Assembly: GCA_964247745.1 (NCBI GenBank)
Contig: CAXTVT010000007.1
Coordinates: forward strand, 1 to 64,000
DNA length: 64,000 bases
Origin: RH-AL1 sp964247745
GTDB lineage: Bacteria > Pseudomonadota > Alphaproteobacteria > Rhizobiales > Beijerinckiaceae
Direction: 5' to 3'
Made by a program: the position numbers and the translations under genes. How positions within the stretch are numbered: position 1 is the stretch's first letter; each line of letters starts with the position of its first letter. The notes below the pieces were generated by a model. That model was given only the letters and a program-made list of their open reading frames with translations, was not told the origin of the DNA and searched no databases. Below, piece after piece: positions 1-9,592 of the stretch.

Positions 1-1812
<1,812 letters not shown>

Positions 1813-1831
1813 ATTTTGAATTTCAACTATA

Positions 1832-3601
1832 TCACTGCTTGATCTTCGCAACACGAGAGATTTTTGATAGGAAATGAAGATCATCATTTCCTGGGCGCGA
1901 CAAGTCTGCTTCAAGCGAGTCCAAGAAGCGATCCAATGACGGTGATCTCCGGGCCGCATGAATCATAGCTTTCAGCATTGTCCAGCCGGCAGTGAATGGA
2001 AACAAGGCGGTGCTTGCAGCGTAATCCGCTAACGTCAAGCTTGCGTCCAAAAAGCTCGTGGACATCTCCCTGCGCTCGTTCTTAACGCCAAGCTCATACA
2101 GCTTCTTCTGCAAACGTGACATCTCCGAAGCGCGCTCTTCTTCTGGAAGTTCTGAGACGCGGGCTACCAGAGAGCGACCTTTTCTGCGAATGGAAGGTCT
2201 GGATGTAAACAAGAGTATATCGTCGATCGGCGCCGAACGATCGAAGTCAAAGAGCGGGATGGGAGGCAAGACGATCCGACGGCTCTCTATCCCACGTTGA
2301 TTAGTGGCCCATGCTGCGGTCAAGCGCGTACTCATAGAGCGGTAAAAATTCAGACGGTCGCCCATGAGTGCCATTGGATTGATCCAAGACTCTACGTAGC
2401 TGTCATGGGGAGTGTGAGGAATATAAGTGGCATTCAGTGTATGAGCGGTCTGAATGCACTGTCCAAACATATATGACTCGATCAGTACTTCCTTGCCTCT
2501 TACGCGCTGTATGACCTCTCCAAACAATCTTCCTTGATCAAAAGACGTGGATCCCATAGTTCCTTGTCGTGTGAGGTTTTCTACTGCCAGCCTGCGCATA
2601 TAGTTAGGGCAAAGGACGGATCTTGCTACTTCGCCCAAGGGCGCCTTATGTATATCTGCTAGTCTTTTGATTAATTCTAGTACGTCACTTTCTAAGTCAT
2701 CTTGCGAAAGGCGATACTCGTTGGCGGTTTCGACGATATCGGAAAACATCAAAGCCGCAGTCATGCGGCGACCGATAACCCCTTTAGGGTTTGCTTCACG
2801 AGCTTCGCGCAGTAATCCGAGATCGCCGCGCTCTTCTGGCTGTGAATGTATTAGGCGAACTCGATCTTTTTCAATTAATCTTAGAAGGTCGTCGCGATTG
2901 ATTGACTGACTTGTCCAAAACGACGGTAGACCGCTCAAATTTTCGTCTTCGCATAAAGGAGGTTCTAAGTATATTGTATCGAAGGCTAGAAGTGCTTGCC
3001 GCAAGTCTATTTGCGGAAATGCTGTTCCATGGATGTAGCACGCCATCCCGGCATCTTCTGTAATAGAAAAGGAACGGGGTGTAACGTATCCGCGCGCAAT
3101 GCGATCTAAATTGCCGAACCACCACTCCTCTTCCTCTTTGACGAATTGAGGAACTCCAAGGCGTTGCCGGAACGGTTTGAAGTCATTTGCGGTCATCGAC
3201 CTTACCTGTTTCGACATTTCTACTTTTGGCTCAGGTCGTCTGATAGTGATCGCAACTGAAAGACCTCTTAGATGAGGCTCGACAAATGCCTGAATGCCTT
3301 CTGCTAAGTCTTTGGAAAGTTCCGTTTCAAAACCGATTTCAAAATTGCGAGGGCCGATGTTGTCACAGAAATTAATTGGTGGAGCGTTAGGAAATAGCCC
3401 GGCTATGCAAACCTCCATATCGGATCGGCTAAGATGAAATCCCTCAAGATTGCTCGCAATATCATCATCACCAATGCTTGGTATTTCTAAGCCAGCAGAA
3501 GGAATTTCGTTAGATATGCTGACTTGCACGGTAATCGGCCGAAACTTATTCGCAAATTCGTCCGCGTATTGCAGCGCGTCAAAGATGACTCCGTGGCACA
3601 T
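1832..3601 (-). CDS. Orphan hypothetical protein, low-GC gene
   Basis: I do not recognise this 589-residue protein. Its codon use is clearly AT-richer than the surrounding genes (many AAT, ATT, TTA and AGA codons), which points to horizontal acquisition. The N-terminal 130 residues look beta-rich with no signal peptide. The middle is mixed and largely helical. A single hydrophobic stretch, about residues 524-546, precedes a charged tail. No catalytic motif stands out. It converges on uvrB with only 19 bases between the stops and is followed upstream by a palindrome-rich stretch with no gene, so it looks like a single-gene insertion. The ATG at 3601 is the farthest start, and a later one is possible. 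Confidence 0.7.
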   Translation of the reverse strand: MCHGVIFDALQYADEFANKFRPITVQVSISNEIPSAGLEIPSIGDDDIASNLEGFHLSRSDMEVCIAGLFPNAPPINFCDNIGPRNFEIGFETELSKDLAEGIQAFVEPHLRGLSVAITIRRPEPKVEMSKQVRSMTANDFKPFRQRLGVPQFVKEEEEWWFGNLDRIARGYVTPRSFSITEDAGMACYIHGTAFPQIDLRQALLAFDTIYLEPPLCEDENLSGLPSFWTSQSINRDDLLRLIEKDRVRLIHSQPEERGDLGLLREAREANPKGVIGRRMTAALMFSDIVETANEYRLSQDDLESDVLELIKRLADIHKAPLGEVARSVLCPNYMRRLAVENLTRQGTMGSTSFDQGRLFGEVIQRVRGKEVLIESYMFGQCIQTAHTLNATYIPHTPHDSYVESWINPMALMGDRLNFYRSMSTRLTAAWATNQRGIESRRIVLPPIPLFDFDRSAPIDDILLFTSRPSIRRKGRSLVARVSELPEEERASEMSRLQKKLYELGVKNERREMSTSFLDASLTLADYAASTALFPFTAGWTMLKAMIHAARRSPSLDRFLDSLEADLSRPGNDDLHFLSKISRVAKIKQ

Positions 3602-3792
3602 AGATGACGTGTGTAAATTCGTTCAGCTCGAATATCCTCGTTCTCAAGTGAGGGAATTCCGCCCGCAATCGGACATCGACCCTCCTTACGGAGGACCGCT
3701 GTGCTGACGAGGGGATGGGGCGAAATGTCATCTAATTGGCTCCGGCAGCCCCGCTCCCTCTGTGCCAGACGGCGCGGCCCGCGCAGGGTGCG

Positions 3793-3933
3793 TCATGGAA
3801 GGCACGGCTGGCAGGGCAACCCATCCAGATTTTTCTGTCAATGATCTGCGACCGGCGGAGCCGGCGACGCCTTCGGCGTCGTTATTGACAGAAAAATCCG
3901 GATGGGTTCGGGTCGGCCGTTCCCTCCATGGAT
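3793..3933. repeat. Long imperfect palindrome, MITE-like element
   Basis: A strong inverted repeat has arms at 3820-3844 and 3882-3906 (23 of 25 positions pair), around a 37-base centre that holds its own small hairpin (GACGCC, TTC loop, GGCGTC at 3866-3880). Weaker pairing extends outward to about 3793 and 3933, giving roughly 50-base arms. There is no coding capacity. The size and shape fit a miniature inverted-repeat element or a large REP-type palindrome. Together with the REP array it fills the gene-free gap from 3602 to 4363. Confidence 0.7.
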
Positions 3934-3965
3934 CGCTCCGCCGTCGCCGGCCTGCGCGTCGCGCG

Positions 3966-4325
3966 ACCCCTTCTCCTGCGCAGCGGGAGAAGGTGGCTGG
4001 CGGAGCCGGTCGGATGAGGGCGGTCCCGAAGGAGACCCGATGCCGGCGGCCGCGGCGAGGCCAACGCCCGGCGCCCTCATCCGTCAGGCTGCGCCTGCCA
4101 CCTTCTCCCGCCGTGCGGGAGAAGGGCGCGCGGAGACAAGCGTCAGGCACGGCGACCCCTTCTCCTGCGCAGCGGGAGAAGGTGGCCCGCGACAGCGGGT
4201 CGGATGAGGGCGGTGCAGGATCGGGCGACACGCTGCCGCGGAGCGCGAGGCCAGCGCCCGGCGCCCTCATCCGTCAGGCTCCGCCTGCCACCTTCTCCCG
4301 CCACGCGGGAGAAGGGCGCGCGACA
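3966..4325. repeat. REP-like palindrome array
   Basis: At least four copies of a palindrome with the core CTTCTCC...GGGAGAAGG lie at about 3969-3993, 4101-4125, 4157-4182 and 4291-4315. They alternate in form and are joined by recurring tracts such as CCCTCATCCGTCAGGCT and CGGATGAGGGCGGT. Spacing is irregular and the units are palindromic, so this is a REP/BIME-like cluster and not CRISPR. No credible gene lies within it. Confidence 0.8.
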
Positions 4326-4363
4326 CGGCTTCGTGCCATCCTGCTTGAGGGGAGGGCTGTAGC

Positions 4364-4717
4364 ATGGCACCGCGCGTCGGGCGGAAGGGGATCGTTCGCA
4401 CCAAAACCTTGCGTCGCGCCATGACCCTGTCCGAGGCGGCGCTGTGGCGCGACCTCCGCGGGCGGCGCGCCTGCGCCAAGGTTCGGCGGCAGGTGCCGAT
4501 CTGTCCCTTCGTCGTCGATTTCGCCTGTGTCGAGGCGCGGCTCGTGGTCGAAGTCGATGGGCCATCGCACGAGACGCCGGAGGGACAATCGCGGGATGCC
4601 GGTCGTGACGCCTGGTTGCGGCGCGAGGGCTGGCGGGTGGTCCGCGTCTCCAACGAGCAGGTCACGCAGGGCGTAGCGCTCGGCCTTGTCGAAGCGGCCC
4701 TATGGGAGCTGCGATGA
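4364..4717 (+). CDS. DUF559 (Vsr-like endonuclease fold) protein
   Basis: This is a 117-residue protein with the DUF559 layout. It has an N-terminal helix (TLSEAALWRDLR, residues 21-32), a strand carrying D52, a second strand with E63-V-D65, and a C-terminal helix-strand with GWRVVRVSNEQV (89-100). DUF559 belongs to the PD-(D/E)XK/Vsr nuclease group; D52 and E63/D65 are the likely metal-binding residues. It sits alone, flanked on both sides by REP-like palindromes, which suggests that it travels with them or acts on them. The family call is firm; nuclease activity is inferred. Confidence 0.85.
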   Translation: MAPRVGRKGIVRTKTLRRAMTLSEAALWRDLRGRRACAKVRRQVPICPFVVDFACVEARLVVEVDGPSHETPEGQSRDAGRDAWLRREGWRVVRVSNEQVTQGVALGLVEAALWELR

Positions 4718-4721
4718 CGGC

Positions 4722-4879
4722 GGCCCGTCTCCTGCGCAGCGGGAGAAGGTGGCCCGCGACAGCGGGCGCAGAAAGCCAGGGGCCCGACCGCGCAGCGGGA
4801 TGGGGTGGCGCGCGGAGGGCGGATGAGGGCGGTGCAGCATCGGGCGACACGCTGCTGCGCGAGGCCAGCGCCCGACGCC
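4722..4879. repeat. REP-like palindromes downstream of the DUF559 gene
   Basis: Another copy of the GGGAGAAGGTGGC palindrome lies at about 4728-4752, followed by diverged pieces of the same family (GGATGAGGGCGGTGCAGC near 4822). It matches the tract upstream of the DUF559 gene, so that gene is bracketed by the repeats. No gene is seen in this stretch. Confidence 0.65.
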
Positions 4880-5503
4880 CTAGCCCATCTCGCTCCGCGG
4901 GCTCTCCTGGGGCTCGAGCGGCGTGCGCGACGCCATCTTGCGCACGGCCAGATCGGCGACGCACAGCAGACCGAAGGTGCAGGCCGCCGCCCCGGCCCAA
5001 TCAAACGACGAATGCCTGTCGAATGCGGTGGAAAGGTTGAAGCCGAACACCAGCGTGATGACGAACTCGTAGGCCAACGTCCGCCACCGCGTCTCCTGCG
5101 CGGTGCGGCGGCGACGCAGGTGCCACGGGGGCCGGCCGGCGGAATGGCGCGCGATCCCCGGCCGCCCGCGCAAGTCGCGCTCCGGCCGATACTCGAACGG
5201 CCGCAACACCCCGACAAAAACGGCGGCGACACCGAACAGCGTCGCGATCCCCATCCAACCGTTCAGGATGCCGAAACGGTATTCGACCCAATAGGCGGCG
5301 GCGAAGCAGCCCACGATTGTCCAGCCGTTGCAGACCCAGGCGAGCTGGGCGGCATTGCGGCGCTCGGCGGCGAGGAAGCGCGCGTGTTCCGCCGCGCTGA
5401 TGCGGACGCCGTCGGTCTCCGGCTTGCGCCAGAAGATGTAGCCGTCGCCCTCGGCTTCGAAGCGAGCCTCGCCCGCCTCGATCAGGCGTTGTGTTGCGCC
5501 CAT
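4880..5503 (-). CDS. Hypothetical membrane protein
   Basis: A 207-residue protein of unknown function. The N-terminal 45 residues are soluble and charged. They are followed by hydrophobic segments at about 55-72 and 82-100, a strongly basic cytoplasmic loop (Arg-rich, about 105-140), and two more segments at about 142-160 and 168-187. This is a four-helix layout. Codon use matches the core genome. It stands alone between two repeat tracts, with no neighbour that hints at its role. Confidence 0.7.
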   Translation of the reverse strand: MGATQRLIEAGEARFEAEGDGYIFWRKPETDGVRISAAEHARFLAAERRNAAQLAWVCNGWTIVGCFAAAYWVEYRFGILNGWMGIATLFGVAAVFVGVLRPFEYRPERDLRGRPGIARHSAGRPPWHLRRRRTAQETRWRTLAYEFVITLVFGFNLSTAFDRHSSFDWAGAAACTFGLLCVADLAVRKMASRTPLEPQESPRSEMG

Positions 5504-5563
5504 GCCGTACCAACGCCGGTCCCCCGTCGAACCCTACGCGCGAGGCGCCCTTATGCAAGACCG

Positions 5564-5710
5564 TGTCGGCGAACGACCCCTCGGATTCGGACGATGTCGC
5601 GGAACGCGACGATGGCAGGATTTTTTGTCAGGGTTCGTCGACATGGGACCGGTGAAATGTCGACGTACCCTGACATTGGCAGGCTGTTTTGTCAGGGTTC
5701 GCGCCGGGCC
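5564..5710. repeat. Dispersed palindromic repeat, copy A
   Basis: The gap from 5504 to 5917 holds no gene. It carries a tandem set of degenerate palindromic units, including the inverted repeat TGTCAGGGTTCGTCGACAT (5627-5645) paired with ATGTCGACGTACCCTGACA (5657-5675), then TGACATTGGCAGG and a second TTTTGTCAGGGTTCG. The 14-mer ACCCTGACATTGGC (5667-5680) and the string GTCGACGAACCCTGACA, in reverse complement, recur near 53.65 kb, so this is a repeat family. Confidence 0.65.
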
Positions 5711-5917
5711 GGTGCGTGCCGCTCGTCCGACCGCGAGGTGCGACAAGCGGCCCTTCTTCGGCTAGGTTACCTACTCCGACGCCGCCTCCGGCGCAAGGCT
5801 CCGCGGCCTCGCCGGCGCAGGTCTCATATGGTCCTTCATCAAACCGGTTCTCATGCAACCTTCGGTTTCGGCCGTGCTTTCCTTTCCAGGCAAGACGATC
5901 ATCGAAGGACATTGGAT

Positions 5918-6541
5918 ATGCGAACGACACTTTGGACGGCGGGTCTGGCGCTCGGCGCGGCTCTCGCGATGTCCGCTCCGAGCTTCGCCGCCGGCATGGG
6001 CGGCGGCGGCCATATGGGCGGCATGGGCGGTGGCCACATGGGCGGTATGGGTCACATGGGTGGTATGGGTCACATGGGCGGCGGAATGGGTCGCGCCGGC
6101 ATGGGCGGGATGCGCGGCGTTGGAGGCGGCCAGATGGCGGGCAACCGTGGCGGGCAGGCGGTCGGCAATCGCGGCGGGCGCACCGCCGGCGGCTACGGCC
6201 GTGGCGGCAACGGCTTCGGGCGCGGTCTCGGCCTGGGGCTCGGCGTCGGCGCTCTCGGCGGCTACGGCCTCGGCGGCGGCTTCGATGGGATCGACGACGG
6301 CTACGGCTACGGCGATGCCGCCGGCTACGGCTACGGCTACGATCAGGGGCCGGGCGTGCAATACGGCGACGCGGGCCAGGGCTACGGCGAAGGCCAACAG
6401 ACCGGCCGCAGCGCCGCGACCGTCGGCGATTATTGCAGCACGCCGGTCAAGACCTGCCAGCTGTACAACGCCTCCTATGTCGGCGGCAGCTGCTCCTGCA
6501 AGGTCGAGGGCGGCCGCTCGCGCGGTCGTGTGACGCCGTAG
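5918..6541 (+). CDS. Secreted Gly/Met/His-rich protein with C-terminal Cys motif
   Basis: A 207-residue exported protein. The ATG at 5918 begins a classical signal peptide that ends near residue 25 (SFAA). The mature part opens with HMGGMGG-type repeats rich in Gly, Met and His (about 26-60), continues through a Gly/Tyr/Asp-rich low-complexity middle, and ends in a Cys cluster (C173, C180, C192, C194) followed by GRVTP. Similar small exported proteins with this C-terminal motif occur in Hyphomicrobiales, but their function is unknown. The Met/His repeats suggest copper or other soft-metal binding (inference). The next gene is another His-rich secreted peptide, 75 bases downstream. Confidence 0.8.
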   Translation: MRTTLWTAGLALGAALAMSAPSFAAGMGGGGHMGGMGGGHMGGMGHMGGMGHMGGGMGRAGMGGMRGVGGGQMAGNRGGQAVGNRGGRTAGGYGRGGNGFGRGLGLGLGVGALGGYGLGGGFDGIDDGYGYGDAAGYGYGYDQGPGVQYGDAGQGYGEGQQTGRSAATVGDYCSTPVKTCQLYNASYVGGSCSCKVEGGRSRGRVTP

Positions 6542-6616
6542 GCTTGCGATCGACCGGCGCGGCGAATGCCTTGCTGCGCCGGGTTGGATGCAACGACTGT
6601 TACGAGGGGCGAGACA

Positions 6617-6802
6617 ATGCGCGTGATCAAGATCTTGGCGGTGGCGGCGCTGTTGCTCGCCGGCCTGGCCAGCGAGGCCTCGGCCTATATCGGCGAGGGC
6701 GTCCAGGGCCGTCCGCACGGCGGCCACACGGCCGAGCGCATGCTGATGTACCGGCACGGTCTGCCCTACCACCATCACCATCGCCACCACTACAACTACT
6801 GA
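6617..6802 (+). CDS. Small secreted His-rich peptide
   Basis: A 61-residue product. The ATG at 6617 follows a GAGGGGCGAGAC stretch that can act as a ribosome-binding site, and it opens a signal peptide ending near residue 23 (SEASA). The mature peptide is about 38 residues and finishes in a nearly pure His/Tyr tail (HHHHRHHYNY), a likely metal-binding end. It is probably co-transcribed with the preceding Gly/Met/His-rich secreted protein. Function unknown. Confidence 0.7.
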   Translation: MRVIKILAVAALLLAGLASEASAYIGEGVQGRPHGGHTAERMLMYRHGLPYHHHHRHHYNY

Positions 6803-6815
6803 GGCGACCGGCCCG

Positions 6816-7115
6816 CTACGGCGGCTTCGCGCATTGCTGGCGGCCGTCGGGACCGGTCCGTGGCACGATCCCGCCAAGTGGCGTGAGGATGTACTGGCAC
6901 CCGGTTCCCGCGTCGGTCTCCACGGCTAGGCCCGCGGTGCCGGTGCGGGGATCGACCCGCGTGTAGAACGGGAAGCCGCCGCTGACCCATGCGTGGACGA
7001 CGAACGCGACGGCCGCGCCAATCAGCGCGACCAGGATCCATGTCGAGAGGTGCGCGAGGCGTTGCGCGGGGCTCATCGAACGTCCGGCCCTGCCACCGGA
7101 AGGCCGACCGACCAT
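6816..7115 (-). CDS. Small single-pass membrane protein, hypothetical
   Basis: About 99 residues if started at the ATG at 7115; starts at 7145 and 7076 are also possible. A basic N-terminus precedes one transmembrane helix (WILVALIGAAVAFVVHAWV). A short periplasmic domain follows with two Cys residues (GCQYIL and the QQCAKPP end), which could form a disulfide. Codon use is normal for the region. I know no assigned function. Confidence 0.55.
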   Translation of the reverse strand: MVGRPSGGRAGRSMSPAQRLAHLSTWILVALIGAAVAFVVHAWVSGGFPFYTRVDPRTGTAGLAVETDAGTGCQYILTPLGGIVPRTGPDGRQQCAKPP

Positions 7116-7188
7116 CGGCTCTGACCGGTGAAAGCCTCCTTGCACCGAGGCCTGCGATCAATCCACCGTTGCGACAAGCCGACCCGGA

Positions 7189-7455
7189 TCAGGCTTGGCG
7201 GCCGTAGACCGCCGCCTTCGGTTCGGCGGCGGCCTTCGCCGCACGCGGCTTGGCCGGGGTGGTGCGAGCCTTGGCCTTGCGGGGCGCGGCGGCCTTCGGC
7301 GGCGCCTTGGGCTTTCCCATCAGGTCGTCCTGCCCAAGCAGCTCCAGCACCGCGCGCGCTGCCGGCGTGTCGAGGCCGGAGGCGTTGCGGTGCAGGTTCT
7401 TGCGCTGCTCCAAATCCATGGCATGGAGCATCTCGAGGGTGATCGGCTTGGGCAT
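7189..7455 (-). CDS. Small protein with Ala/Lys/Pro-rich tail, hypothetical
   Basis: 88 residues from the ATG at 7455. The first 45 residues form an ordered helical segment (LEMLHAMDLEQRKNLHRNA), and the rest is a Lys/Ala/Pro-rich tail resembling histone-like or nucleic-acid-binding extensions. Upstream in-frame starts at 7548 and 7641 would add Arg-rich sequence that looks non-coding. Function unknown; DNA or RNA binding is only an inference from the basic tail. Confidence 0.55.
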   Translation of the reverse strand: MPKPITLEMLHAMDLEQRKNLHRNASGLDTPAARAVLELLGQDDLMGKPKAPPKAAAPRKAKARTTPAKPRAAKAAAEPKAAVYGRQA

Positions 7456-7683
7456 GACATCCTGCAGGACTGCGGACGCGCGCGCCCGGGGATCGGAAAT
7501 GCACCTCGGCAGCGTCGCCTTGAGGGCGGCCGGCGAGGTCGTTGGCATCGCAGGTCGCTGCGACCTTCGATCTATAGACCGAGGCGCATGCCCATGCTGC
7601 TGCAATGATTTATTATCTCGCCGGAACTTTGCGGCAAGCACGTCGTTCGGGCGACATTAACAAAAGCCGCTATCGGGGGCTGC

Positions 7684-8481
7684 ATGGTCGACGTCGGACG
7701 GTTTCGCCCTCTTGCGACAACGTCTCTCTCCGTCGGCCGGGCGGTCGGAGACACGTTCCGCGCCATTCGTCGCGCGTGGCTCCCGGTCGTCTCGCTCTCG
7801 GTGATCGTCGCCCTCGCCAGCCTGCCGTTCGCCTTCCTCTATGCGCAGAAGCTCGGGCCCACGATGGCTTGGGTCAAAGCCGGAGCCAAGGGCACGCCGC
7901 CCGTGCTCGACCTCAAGGCGCTCTATACGCTGGTCGGGGGCACCTACCTCCTGCAGATCGTGGTTTCGCTGTACGTCTTCGGCGTCATCAGCGCCGGCAT
8001 TGCCCGGACCATGACGAACGGCCGCTTCGACGTCGGCGCATCGCTCGAGGACGGAGTCTTGCGCTTGCTGCCGATGCTGCTCGCAGCCATCGCCTTCTAC
8101 ATCGTGCTCGTGCTCGCTCTGGCGCTGCTGGTCGTGCCCGGCCTGATCTTCGGCGCCGCCTTCGGTCTCGCGGCGACGTTGTGCGTGACGGAGCGGTGCG
8201 GTCCGCTGGCGTGCTTCTCGCGCAGCGCCGACCTGACGCGCGGCAGCCGCTGGCGCTGCCTGGCGGTGACGCTCGTGTTGACGGCCGTTCCGGCGCTTGT
8301 CGTGTTGGTCGTGAACGCCCTCATCGTCCGCGCCGTGGGCGCGCAAAACAACTTCCTCGTCGCAGCGGCGACGAACGTCCTCGCGCTTCCGATCTACTAC
8401 GCGTTTCCCGCCGTCCTCGCCCATGACTTGCGCCTCCTGAAAAAGGGCGGCGGTCCAAGCGGCGTGGCGGAGGTGTTCTGA
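7684..8481 (+). CDS. Polytopic inner-membrane protein, hypothetical
   Basis: A 265-residue protein with about six hydrophobic segments (roughly 33-53, 82-105, 127-165 as a helical pair, 196-220 and 228-245). The layout resembles the YciC/glycerophosphodiesterase membrane-domain type of protein: an N-terminal RAVGDTFRAIRRAW amphipathic segment, then helices with a conserved Arg-bearing loop. No enzymatic residues are evident. It converges on the RDD gene and stands as a single transcription unit. Confidence 0.75.
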   Translation: MVDVGRFRPLATTSLSVGRAVGDTFRAIRRAWLPVVSLSVIVALASLPFAFLYAQKLGPTMAWVKAGAKGTPPVLDLKALYTLVGGTYLLQIVVSLYVFGVISAGIARTMTNGRFDVGASLEDGVLRLLPMLLAAIAFYIVLVLALALLVVPGLIFGAAFGLAATLCVTERCGPLACFSRSADLTRGSRWRCLAVTLVLTAVPALVVLVVNALIVRAVGAQNNFLVAAATNVLALPIYYAFPAVLAHDLRLLKKGGGPSGVAEVF

Positions 8482-8496
8482 CGGCGACGACCGCGT

Positions 8497-9456
8497 TCAG
8501 CGCCCCGGCACGGCGTTCTTGTCGGCTCGGCCGCGGCCGAACAATTGCTCGCGCTCGAGGTCGGCGCGCTCGGCGGTGTAGAAGGCGCGCAGGAAGCGTT
8601 CGTCGTCCTCGGACGGGATCGAGGTCTCCCAACCGATGCGGCCGCAAATCTTGGCTGTGATCTCCGCGTGCAGCTTGCGCGTCTCCGCCGACGGTGGTTG
8701 GCGCAGCAGCTCCTCCAAGACCTGAAGCTCGAAGTTGCCATAGGCCCGCAACTGCTGCGGCGTGAAGGCGTAGGCGGCGACGGTCTCGGTCAGGTCGGGC
8801 GCCAGCGCACGCTTGGGCATGGCGATCACCAGGGTCCCGGCAATCAGGTCGCCGGCGCGCAGATGCTCGCGGTTGAAGAAGGGCAGCGCACCGATCGCGG
8901 CGATCCAGCCGAAGGTGGCGAGCTGCGACCAGGCTCCGACGCCGCTGGTCGCCGCGAGCGACAGGAACACTTCCGCCGGCAGGAAGACCTCGACCTCGCG
9001 GGTGATGTTGCGCGCGACGATCGCCGAGGCGGTGAGGGGGCCGCCGGCGCGGTCGATGACGCGCAGGCCCATGATCCGCTTGCCCGGTGTCTGCCCACGC
9101 CAGGCCAGCTCGAAATGCATGAAGTAGAGGTTGCGGAGCAGGAAGGCGAGGAACAGCACGATGGTGGCGGCGATGCCGTCGTCGTCGCCGAGGTCCTTGC
9201 CATGGTGCGCCAGCACGGTGAGGATCAGGCCGACGAAGATCACGACGGTGCCGAACATCCAGAACATGAGGTCGAGCAGGAACGCGCCGAGGCATTCGGA
9301 GCGCTCGGCCACGTCGACGCGCAGCGCCACGCCTTCGGGCGTCACGATCTCGTGGGTCCGGCGCCGAGAGCCCTCGAAGAGGAGGGACACGCGGTCGACG
9401 GGACGATCGGCGAAGGAGGGCTTCGGCGCGATGGTTTGATCCGCAACCCTTGTCAT
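8497..9456 (-). CDS. RDD-family membrane protein
   Basis: 319 residues. An RDD domain spans about 50-200, with two transmembrane helices (about 58-82 and 97-117) and the conserved loop GQTPGKRIMGLRV after the second helix. A soluble helical C-terminal region of about 120 residues follows. It is the last gene of the MoxR-DUF58-SpoIIM operon; RDD genes commonly travel with that set, suggesting a role in a membrane or envelope process. The only reasonable start, the ATG at 9456, lies inside the end of a REP-like palindrome. Confidence 0.9.
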   Translation of the reverse strand: MTRVADQTIAPKPSFADRPVDRVSLLFEGSRRRTHEIVTPEGVALRVDVAERSECLGAFLLDLMFWMFGTVVIFVGLILTVLAHHGKDLGDDDGIAATIVLFLAFLLRNLYFMHFELAWRGQTPGKRIMGLRVIDRAGGPLTASAIVARNITREVEVFLPAEVFLSLAATSGVGAWSQLATFGWIAAIGALPFFNREHLRAGDLIAGTLVIAMPKRALAPDLTETVAAYAFTPQQLRAYGNFELQVLEELLRQPPSAETRKLHAEITAKICGRIGWETSIPSEDDERFLRAFYTAERADLEREQLFGRGRADKNAVPGR

Positions 9457-9561
9457 TCCGGGGCGCCGAAGGCGAACCCGGAACCCATCGTGCTCTCCGA
9501 AAGGGCTCTCCGCTGAGAGCGCAATGGGTTCCGGGTTCGGCTGCGCCGCCCCCGAACGACA
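9452..9561. repeat. REP-like palindrome overlapping the RDD start
   Basis: An imperfect palindrome runs from GTCATTCCGGGG, with GAACCCGGAACCCAT inside, to the opposing ATGGGTTCCGGGTTCGG. Its arms are about 36 bases around a roughly 35-base centre. A diverged copy lies at 44091-44206. Its first bases supply the start codon of the minus-strand RDD gene. Confidence 0.75.
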
Positions 9562-9592
9562 GGTATGGGAGCGGATCGGCAGTCTTCGGCCA

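Noticed and set aside
3966..4325. Repeat cluster considered as a CRISPR array
   Set aside because: Units are palindromic with irregular spacing and share flanking tracts; there are no unique spacers and no cas genes.
5689..6966. Plus-strand frame of 425 codons overlapping the secreted Gly/Met/His-rich gene
   Set aside because: It is almost pure Arg/Pro/Gly, an out-of-frame reading of the GC-rich repeats; the other frame has a signal peptide and a conserved Cys motif.
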